A program made the position numbers and the translations under genes. A stretch of 64,000 nucleotides of DNA, taken from contig NZ_CP060296.1 of assembly GCF_014303735.1 (NCBI RefSeq), forward strand, positions 507,501-571,500. The letters run 5' to 3'. The DNA comes from Variovorax sp. PAMC28562 (GTDB lineage: Bacteria > Pseudomonadota > Gammaproteobacteria > Burkholderiales > Burkholderiaceae_C). Below are positions 9,891-19,194 of this stretch, one piece after another. How positions within the stretch are numbered: the stretch's first letter is position 1; each line of letters begins with the position of its first letter. The notes under the pieces were generated by a model, which worked only from the letters and a program-made list of their open reading frames with translations, was not told the origin of the DNA and did not search any database.

Positions 9891-9921
9891 ACGACTGAAA
9901 CAGAAACCTAAGAACCGAACC

Positions 9922-10563
9922 ATGCTCAATATCTGGGGCCGCATCAGTTCACTCAACGTGCGCAAGGTCGTCTGGTGCGCGCAGGAGCTCGGGCTCGACT
10001 TCCAGCGCACCGAAGCCGGCGGCCGCTTCGGCGTGGTGCAAACGCCCGAGTATCTGGCGCTCAATCCGAACGCGATGGTGCCGATGATCGACGACGGCGA
10101 GGGTGCCGAGCGCGTCGTGCTGTGGGAGTCGAACGTCATCGTCCGCTACCTGTGCGCGAAGCATTCGCTCGGCAAGCTCTATCCAGACTTGCTGGGCGAA
10201 CGCTTCGATGCCGAGCGCTGGATGGACTGGCAGCAAACCGCGTTGAACCCGGTGAGCGCGGGCGCTTTCGTGCAGTGGATTCGCACGGCGCCGCATGAGC
10301 GCGACGATGCAGTGATTGCGCGTTCGGTCACCGCAGCCGAGCCTCTCTTCACCCTGCTCGACACGCATCTGGCGGACCGGGCCTACATGGCGGGCGACCG
10401 CTTCACCATGGCCGACATCCCGATCGGTTGCGAGGCGCATCGCTGGTTCGGCTTGCCCGTCACCGAGTACACGCGGCCGGCCTGGCCGAACCTCGAGCGC
10501 TGGTTCGCCGACGTGTCGGCACGCATCGGCGCACGCGGCGTGCTCGACCTCGCACTGGAATGA
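9922..10563 (+). CDS. Glutathione S-transferase family protein
   Basis: A 213-residue two-domain cytosolic protein. The N-terminal thioredoxin-like domain has WGRISSLNVRKVVW with the probable activating Ser, NPNAMVPMIDD with the cis-Pro, and WESNVIVRYL for the glutathione gamma-glutamyl site. The C-terminal helical domain contains GDRFTMADIPIG, the usual N-capping box. It conjugates or isomerises electrophiles with glutathione, with unknown substrate. It lies in the co-directional cluster, 31 bases after the aminotransferase. Confidence 0.9.
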   Translation: MLNIWGRISSLNVRKVVWCAQELGLDFQRTEAGGRFGVVQTPEYLALNPNAMVPMIDDGEGAERVVLWESNVIVRYLCAKHSLGKLYPDLLGERFDAERWMDWQQTALNPVSAGAFVQWIRTAPHERDDAVIARSVTAAEPLFTLLDTHLADRAYMAGDRFTMADIPIGCEAHRWFGLPVTEYTRPAWPNLERWFADVSARIGARGVLDLALE

Positions 10564-10570
10564 TCTGCCC

Positions 10571-11512
10571 ATGAAAACCCGCGCCTTCAAACAAGTCGAC
10601 GTGTTCACCGCGGTGCGGTACCGCGGCAACCCGCTGGCCGTGGTGCTCGATGGCACCGACCTCGACGACGCCGAGCTGCAACGCTTCGCGCACTGGACCA
10701 ACCTGTCGGAAACGACCTTCGTGCTGCCGCCGACCAACGATGCCGCCGACTACCGCGTGCGCATCTTCACGCCCGGCGGCGAGATGCCCTTTGCGGGCCA
10801 TCCCACGCTGGGCAGTTGCCATGCCTGGCTGGAGGCCGGCGGTCGACCGAGATCCGAAGGCCACGTGGTGCAGCAATGCGCCGCCGGGCTTGTCACGGTG
10901 CGGCGCGAAGCCGGCGCCAACGGCGATCGGCTTGCCTTCGCGGCGCCCAAGCTCAAGCGCAGTGCGCCGAGCCCCACCTTGCTGGCCAAGGTGGCGAGTG
11001 CGCTCGGACTGAAGGCGCATCAGATTCTGTCGGCCCAACTGCTCGACAACGGACCGGTGTGGCTCGGGCTGCTGCTGAACGATGCGGACACGGTGCTCGC
11101 GCTGACGCCGGACCATCGCGCGCTCAAGGAACTGGGACAAGCGGTCGGCGTCGCCGGCGTTCCTGCGCCTGCCAAGAACGGCGCGCTTATCGGTCGGTCG
11201 AACCGCGAGGCACGCGCCTTCGGCAGTGCGGACAAGGCGAGCGTGAAGCCCATCGCCCCGATCGCGGCCGACCTGGAAGTCCGCGCGTTCGCTGCCAACA
11301 TGGGCATCGAAGAAGACCCGGTCACCGGCAGCTTGAACGCCGGTCTCGCCGAATGGCTCATTGCCGACGACCACCTGCCGGCCCGCTACCTCGTCGCACA
11401 AGGCCAGACGCTGGGCCGCGACGGCCGCGTGACCGTCGAGCGCGATGCCGACGGCACGATCTGGATCGGTGGCGATTCGGTCACCTGCATCGACGGCACG
11501 GTCACGTTGTAG
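10571..11512 (+). CDS. PhzF family isomerase-like protein
   Basis: This 313-residue protein belongs to the PhzF/diaminopimelate epimerase-fold family. The conserved NLSETTF segment carries the catalytic Glu. TPGGEMPFAGHPTLG is the second family motif, and EEDPVTGSLN closes the active site near the C-terminus. PhzF proteins isomerise small amino-acid-derived acids. Most non-phenazine members have no known substrate, and no phenazine genes are seen here. It begins 7 bases after the GST stop, so it is probably in the same transcript. Confidence 0.88.
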   Translation: MKTRAFKQVDVFTAVRYRGNPLAVVLDGTDLDDAELQRFAHWTNLSETTFVLPPTNDAADYRVRIFTPGGEMPFAGHPTLGSCHAWLEAGGRPRSEGHVVQQCAAGLVTVRREAGANGDRLAFAAPKLKRSAPSPTLLAKVASALGLKAHQILSAQLLDNGPVWLGLLLNDADTVLALTPDHRALKELGQAVGVAGVPAPAKNGALIGRSNREARAFGSADKASVKPIAPIAADLEVRAFAANMGIEEDPVTGSLNAGLAEWLIADDHLPARYLVAQGQTLGRDGRVTVERDADGTIWIGGDSVTCIDGTVTL

Positions 11513-11514
11513 CG

Positions 11515-12207
11515 ATGCCAGCCCGCCTCGACCACCTCGTCATCGCTGCAGCCTCGCTGGACGAAGGCGTGGCCTGGTGCGAGGCCACGCTCGGCGTCAC
11601 GCCCTCGCCAGGCGGATCGCATCCGATGATGGGCACGCACAACCGCTTGCTCGCCATTTCGAGCGATGCGTTTCCGCAGAGCTACGTAGAGATCATCGCG
11701 ATCAATCGCAAAGCGACGCCGACGCGCGCAGCCAGATTGCGCCGCTGGTTCGACTTCGACGATGCGGTGCTGCAGGCGGGCCTCGCACGCCACGGTCCGC
11801 ACCTGATCCATTTCGTCGCCCGCGTGGACGATGCGCGCGCCTCGCTGGAGGCGCTGTCGCGCCACCACGCACACATCGATCGCGGCCCCTTGATCGAAGC
11901 CGCACGCGACACGGCCGCCGGCCGCCTCGAATGGCAAATCACCGTGCGCGACGACGGCCAGCGCCTTTTCTACGGCGCGCTGCCGACGTTGATCCAGTGG
12001 GGCGCAGTGCACCCGGTCGAGAGCCTGCCAACTTCGGGGGTCTCGCTGCGTTCGATGCATCTGACACACCCGCGCGCCGACGACCTTGCAACCGCGCTGA
12101 CAGCCATCGGCCTCGTTGACATGAACGTGCTCGCCGGCGCACCGAATCTTGTCGCCGTGCTCGACACGCCGCGCGGCCCCGTCACGCTCGAATCCAAGGG
12201 ACTCTGA
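11515..12207 (+). CDS. VOC/glyoxalase-like domain protein
   Basis: A 230-residue soluble protein starting MPARLDHLVIAAASLDEGVAWCEATLG, a typical vicinal-oxygen-chelate start with the first metal-binding His. The rest matches glyoxalase-like proteins of about this size that have two beta-alpha-beta modules. It starts 2 bases after the PhzF stop and ends 2 bases before the next exporter, so it is almost surely in the operon. Its reaction is not evident; a metal-dependent lyase, isomerase or dioxygenase is possible. Confidence 0.75.
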   Translation: MPARLDHLVIAAASLDEGVAWCEATLGVTPSPGGSHPMMGTHNRLLAISSDAFPQSYVEIIAINRKATPTRAARLRRWFDFDDAVLQAGLARHGPHLIHFVARVDDARASLEALSRHHAHIDRGPLIEAARDTAAGRLEWQITVRDDGQRLFYGALPTLIQWGAVHPVESLPTSGVSLRSMHLTHPRADDLATALTAIGLVDMNVLAGAPNLVAVLDTPRGPVTLESKGL

Positions 12208-12209
12208 CC

Positions 12210-12842
12210 ATGCTTTCTGTCACCGAACTCACCTGGTTCGCCATCGCCTCGCTGCTGCTGGCGCTGACCCCGGGGCCGAACATGATCTATTGCGTCTCGC
12301 GCACGCTGGTGCAGGGGCGGCGCGCGGGGTTCGTCTCGCTGGCGGGCGTGTTGCTGGCGTTTCTGGTGCATCTGGTCGCCGCGGCGCTCGGGCTGACGGC
12401 GCTGTTGCTCGCCGTGCCGCTGGCCTTCGATGCGATACGCCTGATCGGCGCGGCTTACCTGCTTTGGCTCGCATGGCAGGCGGTGAAGCCCGGCGGCACA
12501 GCGCCCTTCGAGCCGCGTGCACTGCCGGCGGACCGGCCGGGCAAGCTCTTTCGCATGGGCTTCCTGACCAACCTGTTGAACCCGAAGGTGGCGATGTTCT
12601 ACCTCTCGTTCTTTCCGCAATTCATTCACCCGGAGCGTGGCTCGGTGTTGCTGCAAAGCGCGATGCTGGGCGCGGTGCAGATCACAGGCAGTGCGCTGGT
12701 CAATGCGACGCTGGTGTTCGGCGCGGCGGGCATCACGGCAGTGCTGTCGCAGAGCACCGGCTGGCTGCGTACGCAGCGCTACGTGATGGGCGCCGTGCTC
12801 GCAGCCATCGCAGTGCGCATCGCGCTGACGGAGCGCAAATGA
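12210..12842 (+). CDS. LysE/RhtB family exporter, second copy
   Basis: A 210-residue membrane protein with LTPGPNMIYC in the first helix and GFLTNLLNPKVAMFYLSFFPQF in the middle, both strong LysE/RhtB signatures. About six membrane helices are visible. It is not a close duplicate of the copy at 7083. Its stop overlaps the ATG of the dehydratase gene (ATGA at 12839-12842). Two exporters in one cluster suggest an export-plus-degradation strategy against amino-acid overload. Confidence 0.9.
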   Translation: MLSVTELTWFAIASLLLALTPGPNMIYCVSRTLVQGRRAGFVSLAGVLLAFLVHLVAAALGLTALLLAVPLAFDAIRLIGAAYLLWLAWQAVKPGGTAPFEPRALPADRPGKLFRMGFLTNLLNPKVAMFYLSFFPQFIHPERGSVLLQSAMLGAVQITGSALVNATLVFGAAGITAVLSQSTGWLRTQRYVMGAVLAAIAVRIALTERK

Positions 12843-13852
12843 CCGCCGTGCTTTTGTCGGAGAACACGCCCGCACCCGCACCCGCACCCATGCTGTTCGA
12901 CCGCGAAGAAATCGAAGCCGCACAACGAACGGTGTATGCCGCCATGCCGCCGACGCCGCAATACGCGTGGCCGCTGCTGTCCACACGGCTCGGCGCTACG
13001 GTGTGGGTCAAGCACGAGAACCACACGCCGGTCGGCGCCTTCAAGATCCGTGGCGGCCTCACTTACTTTGAGATGCTGGCGCGGCAACAGCCCACCGTGC
13101 GCCATGTGATCAGTGCAACCCGCGGCAACCACGGGCAGTCGGTCGGCTTCGCAGCACGGCGCCACGGGCTCGCCGCCACCATCGTCGTGCCGCACGGCAA
13201 CTCGGTCGAAAAGAACGCTTCCATGCGCGCGCTCGGCGTCACGCTGATCGAACACGGCAACGATTTTCAGGAGGCGAGCGAACATGCCGGCATGCTGGCC
13301 ACGCGCGACGGCCTGCACCGCGTGCCGTCGTTTCATCGCGATCTGGTGCGCGGCGTCGCCACGGCGTATGTCGAATTCTTCGACGCCTTGCGCGACACGC
13401 CACCCGACGTTCTGTTCGTCCCGATCGGGCTCGGTTCCGGCTTTGCAGCCGCCGCCGTGGCGCGCGCGCATTGCGGCGTGTCGACGCAAATCATCGGCGT
13501 GGTGTCGTCGCACGCCACGGCCTACCGCGATTCCTTCAAGGCAGGACGGATGATGGAGGCGCCTGTCAGCACGCGACTGGCTGACGGCATGGCCTGCCGA
13601 ACGCCCGTGCCCGAGGCACTTCAGGTCATCCAACGCGAAGCCGACGATGTGATTGCGGTGAGTGACGACGAAGTCGCCGAAGCCATGCGTGCGCTATTTA
13701 TTGATACGCACAACGTGGCCGAGGGTGCCGGTGCTGCGGCGCTGGCAGCGGCCCTGCAACAGCAGGACCGCTGGCGCGGCAAGACGGTGGGCATTGCGCT
13801 CACCGGCGGCAATGTCGACACCGGCATGTTCGCCGGTGTCCTTGCAAGCTAG
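12839..13852 (+). CDS. Threonine/serine dehydratase-like PLP enzyme
   Basis: A 337-residue fold-type II PLP enzyme. VKHENHTPVGAFKIRGG holds the Schiff-base lysine, ATRGNHGQSVGFAARRHG is the substrate loop, PIGLGSGFAAAA is the glycine-rich PLP phosphate loop, and TGGNVD closes the pocket. No C-terminal ACT regulatory domain is present, so it resembles catabolic threonine or hydroxy-amino-acid ammonia-lyases, which make a 2-oxo acid and ammonia. It is the last gene of the cluster and is coupled to the LysE exporter by a 4-base overlap. Confidence 0.88.
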   Translation: MTAVLLSENTPAPAPAPMLFDREEIEAAQRTVYAAMPPTPQYAWPLLSTRLGATVWVKHENHTPVGAFKIRGGLTYFEMLARQQPTVRHVISATRGNHGQSVGFAARRHGLAATIVVPHGNSVEKNASMRALGVTLIEHGNDFQEASEHAGMLATRDGLHRVPSFHRDLVRGVATAYVEFFDALRDTPPDVLFVPIGLGSGFAAAAVARAHCGVSTQIIGVVSSHATAYRDSFKAGRMMEAPVSTRLADGMACRTPVPEALQVIQREADDVIAVSDDEVAEAMRALFIDTHNVAEGAGAAALAAALQQQDRWRGKTVGIALTGGNVDTGMFAGVLAS

Positions 13853-13856
13853 CCAG

Positions 13857-16800
13857 TTAGAACGCGAACTTCACACCCAGCGATCCCTGCACCGAAGTCT
13901 TCACCCGCGCATCGCTGCCACCGGAGTGAAACAGCTTGCCCACTTCGCCGTACAGGCTCACCGACTTGGTGACCGACAGCGTGGCGCCGACAGCCAATTC
14001 GGTCGACGTGTAGCCGATGCGGCTTGAGATCGTGGTCGCACCTGCCAGTCCGACGAAGGTCGCCGTATCGGTACCACCGAATCCGTGCCACAGGTTCACC
14101 CGTGCGTACGGCTGGAAGCGACCCATAGACGTCATCATGTCGCCCGCAAAGCGCACGCCGATGCGGCCGAGGATCTGACTGTCCGGGTTTTGCTGCACGT
14201 TGGTGAAGCCGGTGATGCCGGTGTTGTCCAGGTTCAGGCGGTGATACACCAACTGGGCCTGCGGCTCGATCGCCCAGCCGTCGCCGATCGCAAAGCGCTG
14301 GCCGACTTCAGCCGAGGCCAACAGGCTGTCGCCCTTGGTCTTGGCGCTCGGCTTGAACAGCGCATCGGCGGTCACGTCCTGGCGGCCGTACTGCAGCACA
14401 AAGTCGGCGTACATGCCTTGCGGGATCTGGTAGGTCGCGTAGCCGGCCAGGTACTGGCTGTCGGCGCGGAAGCTGCCGGCATAGCCGCTCAGGCCACCGA
14501 GGCCGAAGTTGCCGTTGACGTTGGCATCGGTGCGCAGTGCTCCGATGTAGACGCCGGCGTTCCAGCGGTCGTTGGCGAAGAGGTCGACGCCAGTCTGGAA
14601 GCCGGTGGTGCTGGCGCGGGTGTCGGTCCCGACGGTGCCGTTTTGCGCGATGGTGGTGGTGCCACCGAAAACACGACCCCAGGCGCGGCGATTGCCACTG
14701 CCCCAGCCGGTGTCGCCGGTTGCACTGCTTGCGCCGGTGGCGGGCGCCGCAGCGACGTTGGCTTCGTCGCCCATGCGGCGGTGCAGGTTGCCGAGCATCG
14801 CCAGGTCGCCCTGGCGCAGCACATTGCCCATTGCCGAATACACCGGCACTTCGGCGCGGTAGCTCGGGACGCTCAGCGTCGGGAAGGTCGGCGTGACGGG
14901 CGTGCCTGGCGTCACGGGCGCGACCTGCGTGGTGTCCTGCGAACGCAAAAAGAAACTGCTGCCGTTGCCGGCCGCATCGGCTGCGTACAAACGGTACTGG
15001 AAAGCGCCGGCATCGACGTGGCCCCCGGCCAGTGCGAAGGCGGTCTTGGTGCTGGTGGCGCCGCCTTGTGCGGTCACGACTTCGATGCCATTGCCGGTGG
15101 TCAGTGCGCCCAGGCCGCCGAAGTTGGTGATGGCGACGTTGGTCGAGCCCGAGGCGCTAGCACCCGCGCCGTTCAACACCAGGCGGTCGGAGGTGCCGTT
15201 GGCGCCGAGCAGGGTGCCCAGTGCCAGCGTACCGCCGTTGCCCACGTACGCGCCGTTCACCGTCAGCGTGGTGCCGGGTGTGGTGCCGACGATCGATACG
15301 ATGCCCGAGTTGGTGAGCGAGGCGACGGTCTGGCTGTTGCCGTTGAGCGCCAGGGTGGCGCCAGAGGCGACGGTGTGGGCCGAGGCGGCGCTGAGGGCAT
15401 TGGCTGCGGTCGCCGAGAGCGTGCCCTGGGCCACGGTGGTGGTGCCGGTGTACGTGTTGGCACCTGAGACGGCGAAGACGCCGGTGCCTGTCTTTATCAG
15501 CGAGCCGCTGCCGAAGATCGCGCCAGTGAAGGCCGTGCTGGTATTCGCGCCGCCGGTGGTCAGTGCGGCAGAGCCGAGCGTCACGGCGCCTGCGCCGGCC
15601 AGCGAGCCGATGGTCTGCGCCTGGTTGGCGAGTGCGAGCGTAGCGCCGTTGGCCACGGTCACGGCCGTATTGGATGGCAGCACGTTGGCCGCACTGGCCT
15701 GAAGAGTTCCGGCATTCACGTTGGTGGCACCGGCATAGCTGTTAGCGCCGCCGAGCGTGAAGGTGCCGGTGCCCGTCTTCACCAGCGACCCGGTGCCCGA
15801 GACCACACCGTTGAAGGCCGTGCTCGCGTTGTTGCCACCGGTCGTGAGCGTTGCACTGCCGAGCGTGACAGCGCTGCCGGCGACGCCGGCCAGGGAACCG
15901 ATGGTCTGCGCCTGGCCATTCAGGTCGAAGGTGGCAGCATTTGCAACGGTGAGCGCCGTACCGACCGGCAGCACATTGGCGGCACCGGCGCGCAAGACGC
16001 CCGCGTTGACCGTGGTCGCGCCGCCGTACGTGTTGACGCCCGACAGGACGAGGGTGCCGCCAGTGTTCTTGATGAGGCTGTCTGCGCCCTGGATCGAGCC
16101 AGCGAAGTTGCCAGCGTTGACCGTCAGCGCCTTGGAAGCGTCCGTGCCCGTCAGTACCGTTCCAGCACCTTGCAGGTTGGCAACGCTCGTGTTGAAACTG
16201 TTGAGATCGAGCGTTGCGCCCTTGGCAACCGTCGTCGATGCATTGATCGAGGTCAGAGCGTTGAGGCCGGTGGCGTCGCCGGCGCGCAGTGTGCCGCCGG
16301 CCACGTTCAGGCTCGCCACGTTGGTCGTTGTGACGGACGCAGGCGTGAACAGCACCACGCCGTTGTCGGTCGCGTTGCCGAAGGTCGCGACCGATGCCTT
16401 GTTCGTGATGCCAGCCGTGAAAGTAAACGTCTTGCCTGTCGCTGCGGCCACGGTGGCCGATCCGTTGAAAGTGATGCTCTGCAAGGCATCGCCGAACGCC
16501 ACATCGTTTGTCGCCAGCAATTCACCACCGGTCATGACGACCGCGCCAGTGCCCAAAGCTTGCGCGTTATTGAACGCCAGGGTTCCCGCAGTGATGCCCG
16601 TACCGCCCGAATAGGTGCTGGCGCCGGTCAGCGCCAGCGTTCCGGCGCCGACTTTGACGACTGAACCGCCGGTCGCAGTGGCGGCGTTGTTGTAGCCGTT
16701 GCCATTGAGGTCCTTGAACTGCTTGCCCAAGTCAGAAATGACGCCGCTGACGGTGTCGCTGTCACCCAGAATGCTGGCAGCGCCGACCGTCAACGCTTTT

Positions 16801-17987
16801 CCGCCCAAGACCACGTTGCCGGCGCCTGACAGCCTGCCGATCGCAACGCCGGTGGTGGAGTCGCTGATATAGACCGTGCCGGCGACGGCGTTGTTCACCT
16901 TGGCACCGCTCAGATCTACCGTGCCCAGGAGATACAGCCGACCGTCGGTGTTGTTGATCGTGGCAGTGCCGCCCGTGCTGTTGCCCTCGAAATAGATTCG
17001 ACCGCCGCCGCTGTTGTTGAGGGTCGACGTTGCCGCCGTCGTACCGGCTTGAAAGTCGATCAACGCGCCGGCAGCCTTGCTGCTGATGGTGGCATTGCCA
17101 GCCGACGCGCCGGCAGCGAACGTCACGCCGGAGTTCGTTCCCAGCGTGTCGGTACTTCTCAGCGTTTGGATCTGCAAGTTGCCGGCAGTAACACCAGTGC
17201 CCGTGAAGTCGAGCTCGCCGTTGTTGTAGATGCTGACCGCGTTGCCGCCCGTCCCGAGGGCGCCGTTGCTCGTGATCGCGATATTGATGCGGCCCGAAGC
17301 GGGGACATTCGGCACATCGTTGCGGCCGACTTGCGTGGTTCCGGTAAACCCTGCGCTGCTGCCCGACAGTGTCAGTCGCGTCGTTTCGCTCGGGCTGGTC
17401 CCGAGGTTGACCAGCGCCAGTGCACCGCTGCCGGCGAAGCCGCCGCTCAGGACATTTGCGAAGGCGTCGTTGACGTCAATCGAGCCACCGCCAACCGATA
17501 CGGTTATGGCCCGCGCGCTCGTTACGCCGCCGGCTCCGAACTGGAGTGTGCCCCCGTTGAGTTGCAAGCCGTTGGCCGCGTTTCCCAATACAAGATCACT
17601 GGAAATGCGCAAAATGCCGGCCGCAATCGAGGTGACGCCGACGTAGGAGTTGCCTGTGTTACTCAGTTGCAGCGTGCCCGTACCGTCCTTGACGATTCCA
17701 CCGGCAGTCGTGAAGTTACTGATCAAACCGGTCTGGTCTGCGACAGCCGTCGGAGCCACCGTGAGCGTCACGCCGCCCGATGCGTTGATCGGAGTGTTGT
17801 ACGTGCCGGTCGCCCCATAGGAAGTCGACTGCGCAAGCGCCCCGGTCGCACCCAATCCACCAATCAGCGCTGCGGCCACGATGGCCACAGTCGACCCGGA
17901 ACGTTTGCCGCGCGAACGTGTGACTTCAGAAACGGCAACCCATGCGCCGAGTGCATGGTTCCAGACGCTGCGATACGAGGTGTTCAA
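13857..17987 (-). CDS. Autotransporter with AIDA-type passenger and beta-barrel
   Basis: A 1376-residue type V secretion protein. It begins with an extended signal peptide region (MNTSYRSVWNHALGAWVAVS) and a Sec signal ending near GALAQ. The passenger is rich in Gly, Thr, Ala and Asn and contains many autotransporter-associated repeats of the form GTGTFTLGGANSYAGATNVNAG, so a beta-helix is expected. The last 280 or so residues are the translocator barrel, ending GVKFAF with the terminal Phe needed by BAM. Three near-identical units of about 285 bp lie around 15230-16090. It stops 4 bases from the end of the convergent dehydratase gene. The role is probably adhesion or aggregation; no protease triad is seen. 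Confidence 0.93.
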   Translation of the reverse strand: MNTSYRSVWNHALGAWVAVSEVTRSRGKRSGSTVAIVAAALIGGLGATGALAQSTSYGATGTYNTPINASGGVTLTVAPTAVADQTGLISNFTTAGGIVKDGTGTLQLSNTGNSYVGVTSIAAGILRISSDLVLGNAANGLQLNGGTLQFGAGGVTSARAITVSVGGGSIDVNDAFANVLSGGFAGSGALALVNLGTSPSETTRLTLSGSSAGFTGTTQVGRNDVPNVPASGRINIAITSNGALGTGGNAVSIYNNGELDFTGTGVTAGNLQIQTLRSTDTLGTNSGVTFAAGASAGNATISSKAAGALIDFQAGTTAATSTLNNSGGGRIYFEGNSTGGTATINNTDGRLYLLGTVDLSGAKVNNAVAGTVYISDSTTGVAIGRLSGAGNVVLGGKALTVGAASILGDSDTVSGVISDLGKQFKDLNGNGYNNAATATGGSVVKVGAGTLALTGASTYSGGTGITAGTLAFNNAQALGTGAVVMTGGELLATNDVAFGDALQSITFNGSATVAAATGKTFTFTAGITNKASVATFGNATDNGVVLFTPASVTTTNVASLNVAGGTLRAGDATGLNALTSINASTTVAKGATLDLNSFNTSVANLQGAGTVLTGTDASKALTVNAGNFAGSIQGADSLIKNTGGTLVLSGVNTYGGATTVNAGVLRAGAANVLPVGTALTVANAATFDLNGQAQTIGSLAGVAGSAVTLGSATLTTGGNNASTAFNGVVSGTGSLVKTGTGTFTLGGANSYAGATNVNAGTLQASAANVLPSNTAVTVANGATLALANQAQTIGSLAGAGAVTLGSAALTTGGANTSTAFTGAIFGSGSLIKTGTGVFAVSGANTYTGTTTVAQGTLSATAANALSAASAHTVASGATLALNGNSQTVASLTNSGIVSIVGTTPGTTLTVNGAYVGNGGTLALGTLLGANGTSDRLVLNGAGASASGSTNVAITNFGGLGALTTGNGIEVVTAQGGATSTKTAFALAGGHVDAGAFQYRLYAADAAGNGSSFFLRSQDTTQVAPVTPGTPVTPTFPTLSVPSYRAEVPVYSAMGNVLRQGDLAMLGNLHRRMGDEANVAAAPATGASSATGDTGWGSGNRRAWGRVFGGTTTIAQNGTVGTDTRASTTGFQTGVDLFANDRWNAGVYIGALRTDANVNGNFGLGGLSGYAGSFRADSQYLAGYATYQIPQGMYADFVLQYGRQDVTADALFKPSAKTKGDSLLASAEVGQRFAIGDGWAIEPQAQLVYHRLNLDNTGITGFTNVQQNPDSQILGRIGVRFAGDMMTSMGRFQPYARVNLWHGFGGTDTATFVGLAGATTISSRIGYTSTELAVGATLSVTKSVSLYGEVGKLFHSGGSDARVKTSVQGSLGVKFAF
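15230..16090 (-). repeat. Three tandem ~285-bp repeats inside the autotransporter
   Basis: The passenger repeats a module of about 95 residues, each with a QAQTIGSL-like core; the last copy is divergent. The corresponding plus-strand landmarks lie near 15326, 15609 and 15899, giving a period of 283-290 bp. The units are in frame, so recombination between them would change passenger length without breaking the gene. Confidence 0.75.
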
Positions 17988-18228
17988 AAGAGGCTCCGAT
18001 GACGGTGAAAATGTCCGCTACGCCCAGTAACAACTAAGCCTGCGAAATAACGAAATTGAGTATCTTAGTGTTACACAGGTTTGGCTTGTTGCTGTTGCTG
18101 ATAAGTACCAAGTACTACCTTCTAAAGCGAACTGCCAATTTGTTCCACCTCATTGAATGCTATAAAAACGATAGCAAAAGTCGCAAGCGGGACAAGCTTT
18201 TCCAGCCTTGCTATTGCCAAATAGACCC
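17988..18228. promoter_or_regulatory. Divergent AT-rich intergenic region with inverted repeat
   Basis: This gap separates the autotransporter start from the phosphatase start and is clearly more AT-rich than the flanking genes. It probably holds both promoters. GCTAT (18159-18163) and ATAGC (18171-18175) form a perfect inverted repeat in AT-rich sequence, similar to the one at 39001-39017. No gene is seen. Confidence 0.5.
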
Positions 18229-18903
18229 ATGGGAACCCTCTACTTCGTGCGCCACGGACAAGCAAGCTTCGGGGCGTTGGACTACGACAACTTGAGCGAT
18301 TTGGGAATCCGTCAGGCCGTGCGGCTTGGCGAGTACTGGCGCGAACGGGGCGTGAAGTTCGACGCGGTGATCACCGGAACGCTCAAGCGCCATGTCCAGA
18401 CATGGAACGGCATCGCCGAGGGTTTGGGCATCGAGCGCGACGACGTGCTGCCGTGGCCGGGGCTGAACGAGTACGACAGCGAGGCCATCATTGCGACGAT
18501 TCACCCGGAGAAGCTTGAAAAAGCCGATTCACCGGAGATGTACCGCCATCATTTCCGGCTACTTCGCACTGGCCTCGCCGCGTGGATGCAGGGCAAGACC
18601 GAGCCGGTCGGCATGCCCAGCTACATCGACTTTCTGGCGGGTGTCACGACCGCGCTAGACCACGTGCGAGACAGGCACCATGGCGCCAAGGTGCTGGTGG
18701 TGTCGAGCGGTGGGCCGATCAGCACGGCGGTCGGCCACGTATTGGGGACCAGCCCCGAGACGACGATCGAGCTCAACATGCGCATTCGGAACACCTCGAT
18801 CACAGAGTTCGCGTTCACACCGAAGCGCCACATGCTGGTCACCTACAACACGCTGCCGCACCTCGACGGGCCGGACTACGAGAGTTGGGTTACGTACGCC
18901 TGA
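18229..18903 (+). CDS. Histidine phosphatase superfamily protein
   Basis: A 224-residue cytosolic protein beginning MGTLYFVRHGQASFG. The FVRHGQ motif supplies the nucleophilic His and first Arg of the phosphoglycerate mutase-like superfamily. The second Arg and the acid lie in ITGTLKRHVQT and WPGLNEYD. The usual second catalytic His in the HGG motif is Ser here (VVSSGGPIS). Substrates cannot be read from sequence. The start at 18229 was chosen because it gives the compact family N-terminus. Confidence 0.85.
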   Translation: MGTLYFVRHGQASFGALDYDNLSDLGIRQAVRLGEYWRERGVKFDAVITGTLKRHVQTWNGIAEGLGIERDDVLPWPGLNEYDSEAIIATIHPEKLEKADSPEMYRHHFRLLRTGLAAWMQGKTEPVGMPSYIDFLAGVTTALDHVRDRHHGAKVLVVSSGGPISTAVGHVLGTSPETTIELNMRIRNTSITEFAFTPKRHMLVTYNTLPHLDGPDYESWVTYA

Positions 18904-18924
18904 AACGTGCGCCTGAAGCCGCCT

Positions 18925-19194
18925 TCAGCGCAGCGGCTTCACGAACTTCAAGGTCATGCGGTCGGACTCGCCGATGCCTTCGAACCTTTTCCGGTCGACA
19001 TCACCACCGCGCAACGTCGGCGGCAGCGACCAGACGCCGTCCGGATGGTCTTTGGTGTCGAGCGCGTTGGCGTTGATCTCGTTGCGCGCGGCCAGCTCGA
19101 AGCCCGCTGCGCGGGCGCGGGCGATGACGAAATTTTCGGGCCCGTAGCCGCGTCCGGCAGCGGACATCGTGTGCCAGCCGAGGCACCTCGTGCG
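18925..19194 (-). pseudogene. C-terminal remnant of a class I SAM methyltransferase
   Basis: These 80-90 codons read as the tail of a predicted methyltransferase family: ARARAAGFELAARNEINAN, then GVWSLPPTLRGGDVDRKRF and a GESDRMTLKFVKP ending. The SAM-binding Rossmann part is absent. Reading upstream in frame, the first codon met is the TGA at 19195-19197 that ends the GIY-YIG-like gene. The body of the methyltransferase must therefore have been lost by deletion or insertion. The ATG at 19167 could start a short peptide, but function is unlikely. Confidence 0.65.

Noticed and set aside
14085-15467. Long plus-strand open frame opposite the autotransporter, and similar ones opposite priA (39355-41028) and other genes
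   Set aside because: They are antisense shadows in GC-rich coding DNA; no family motif was recognised, and the opposite-strand genes have strong motifs.
15230-16090. Tandem repeats that could look like a CRISPR array
   Set aside because: The repeats are about 285 bp, coding, in frame, and part of the autotransporter; there are no short repeats with unique spacers.
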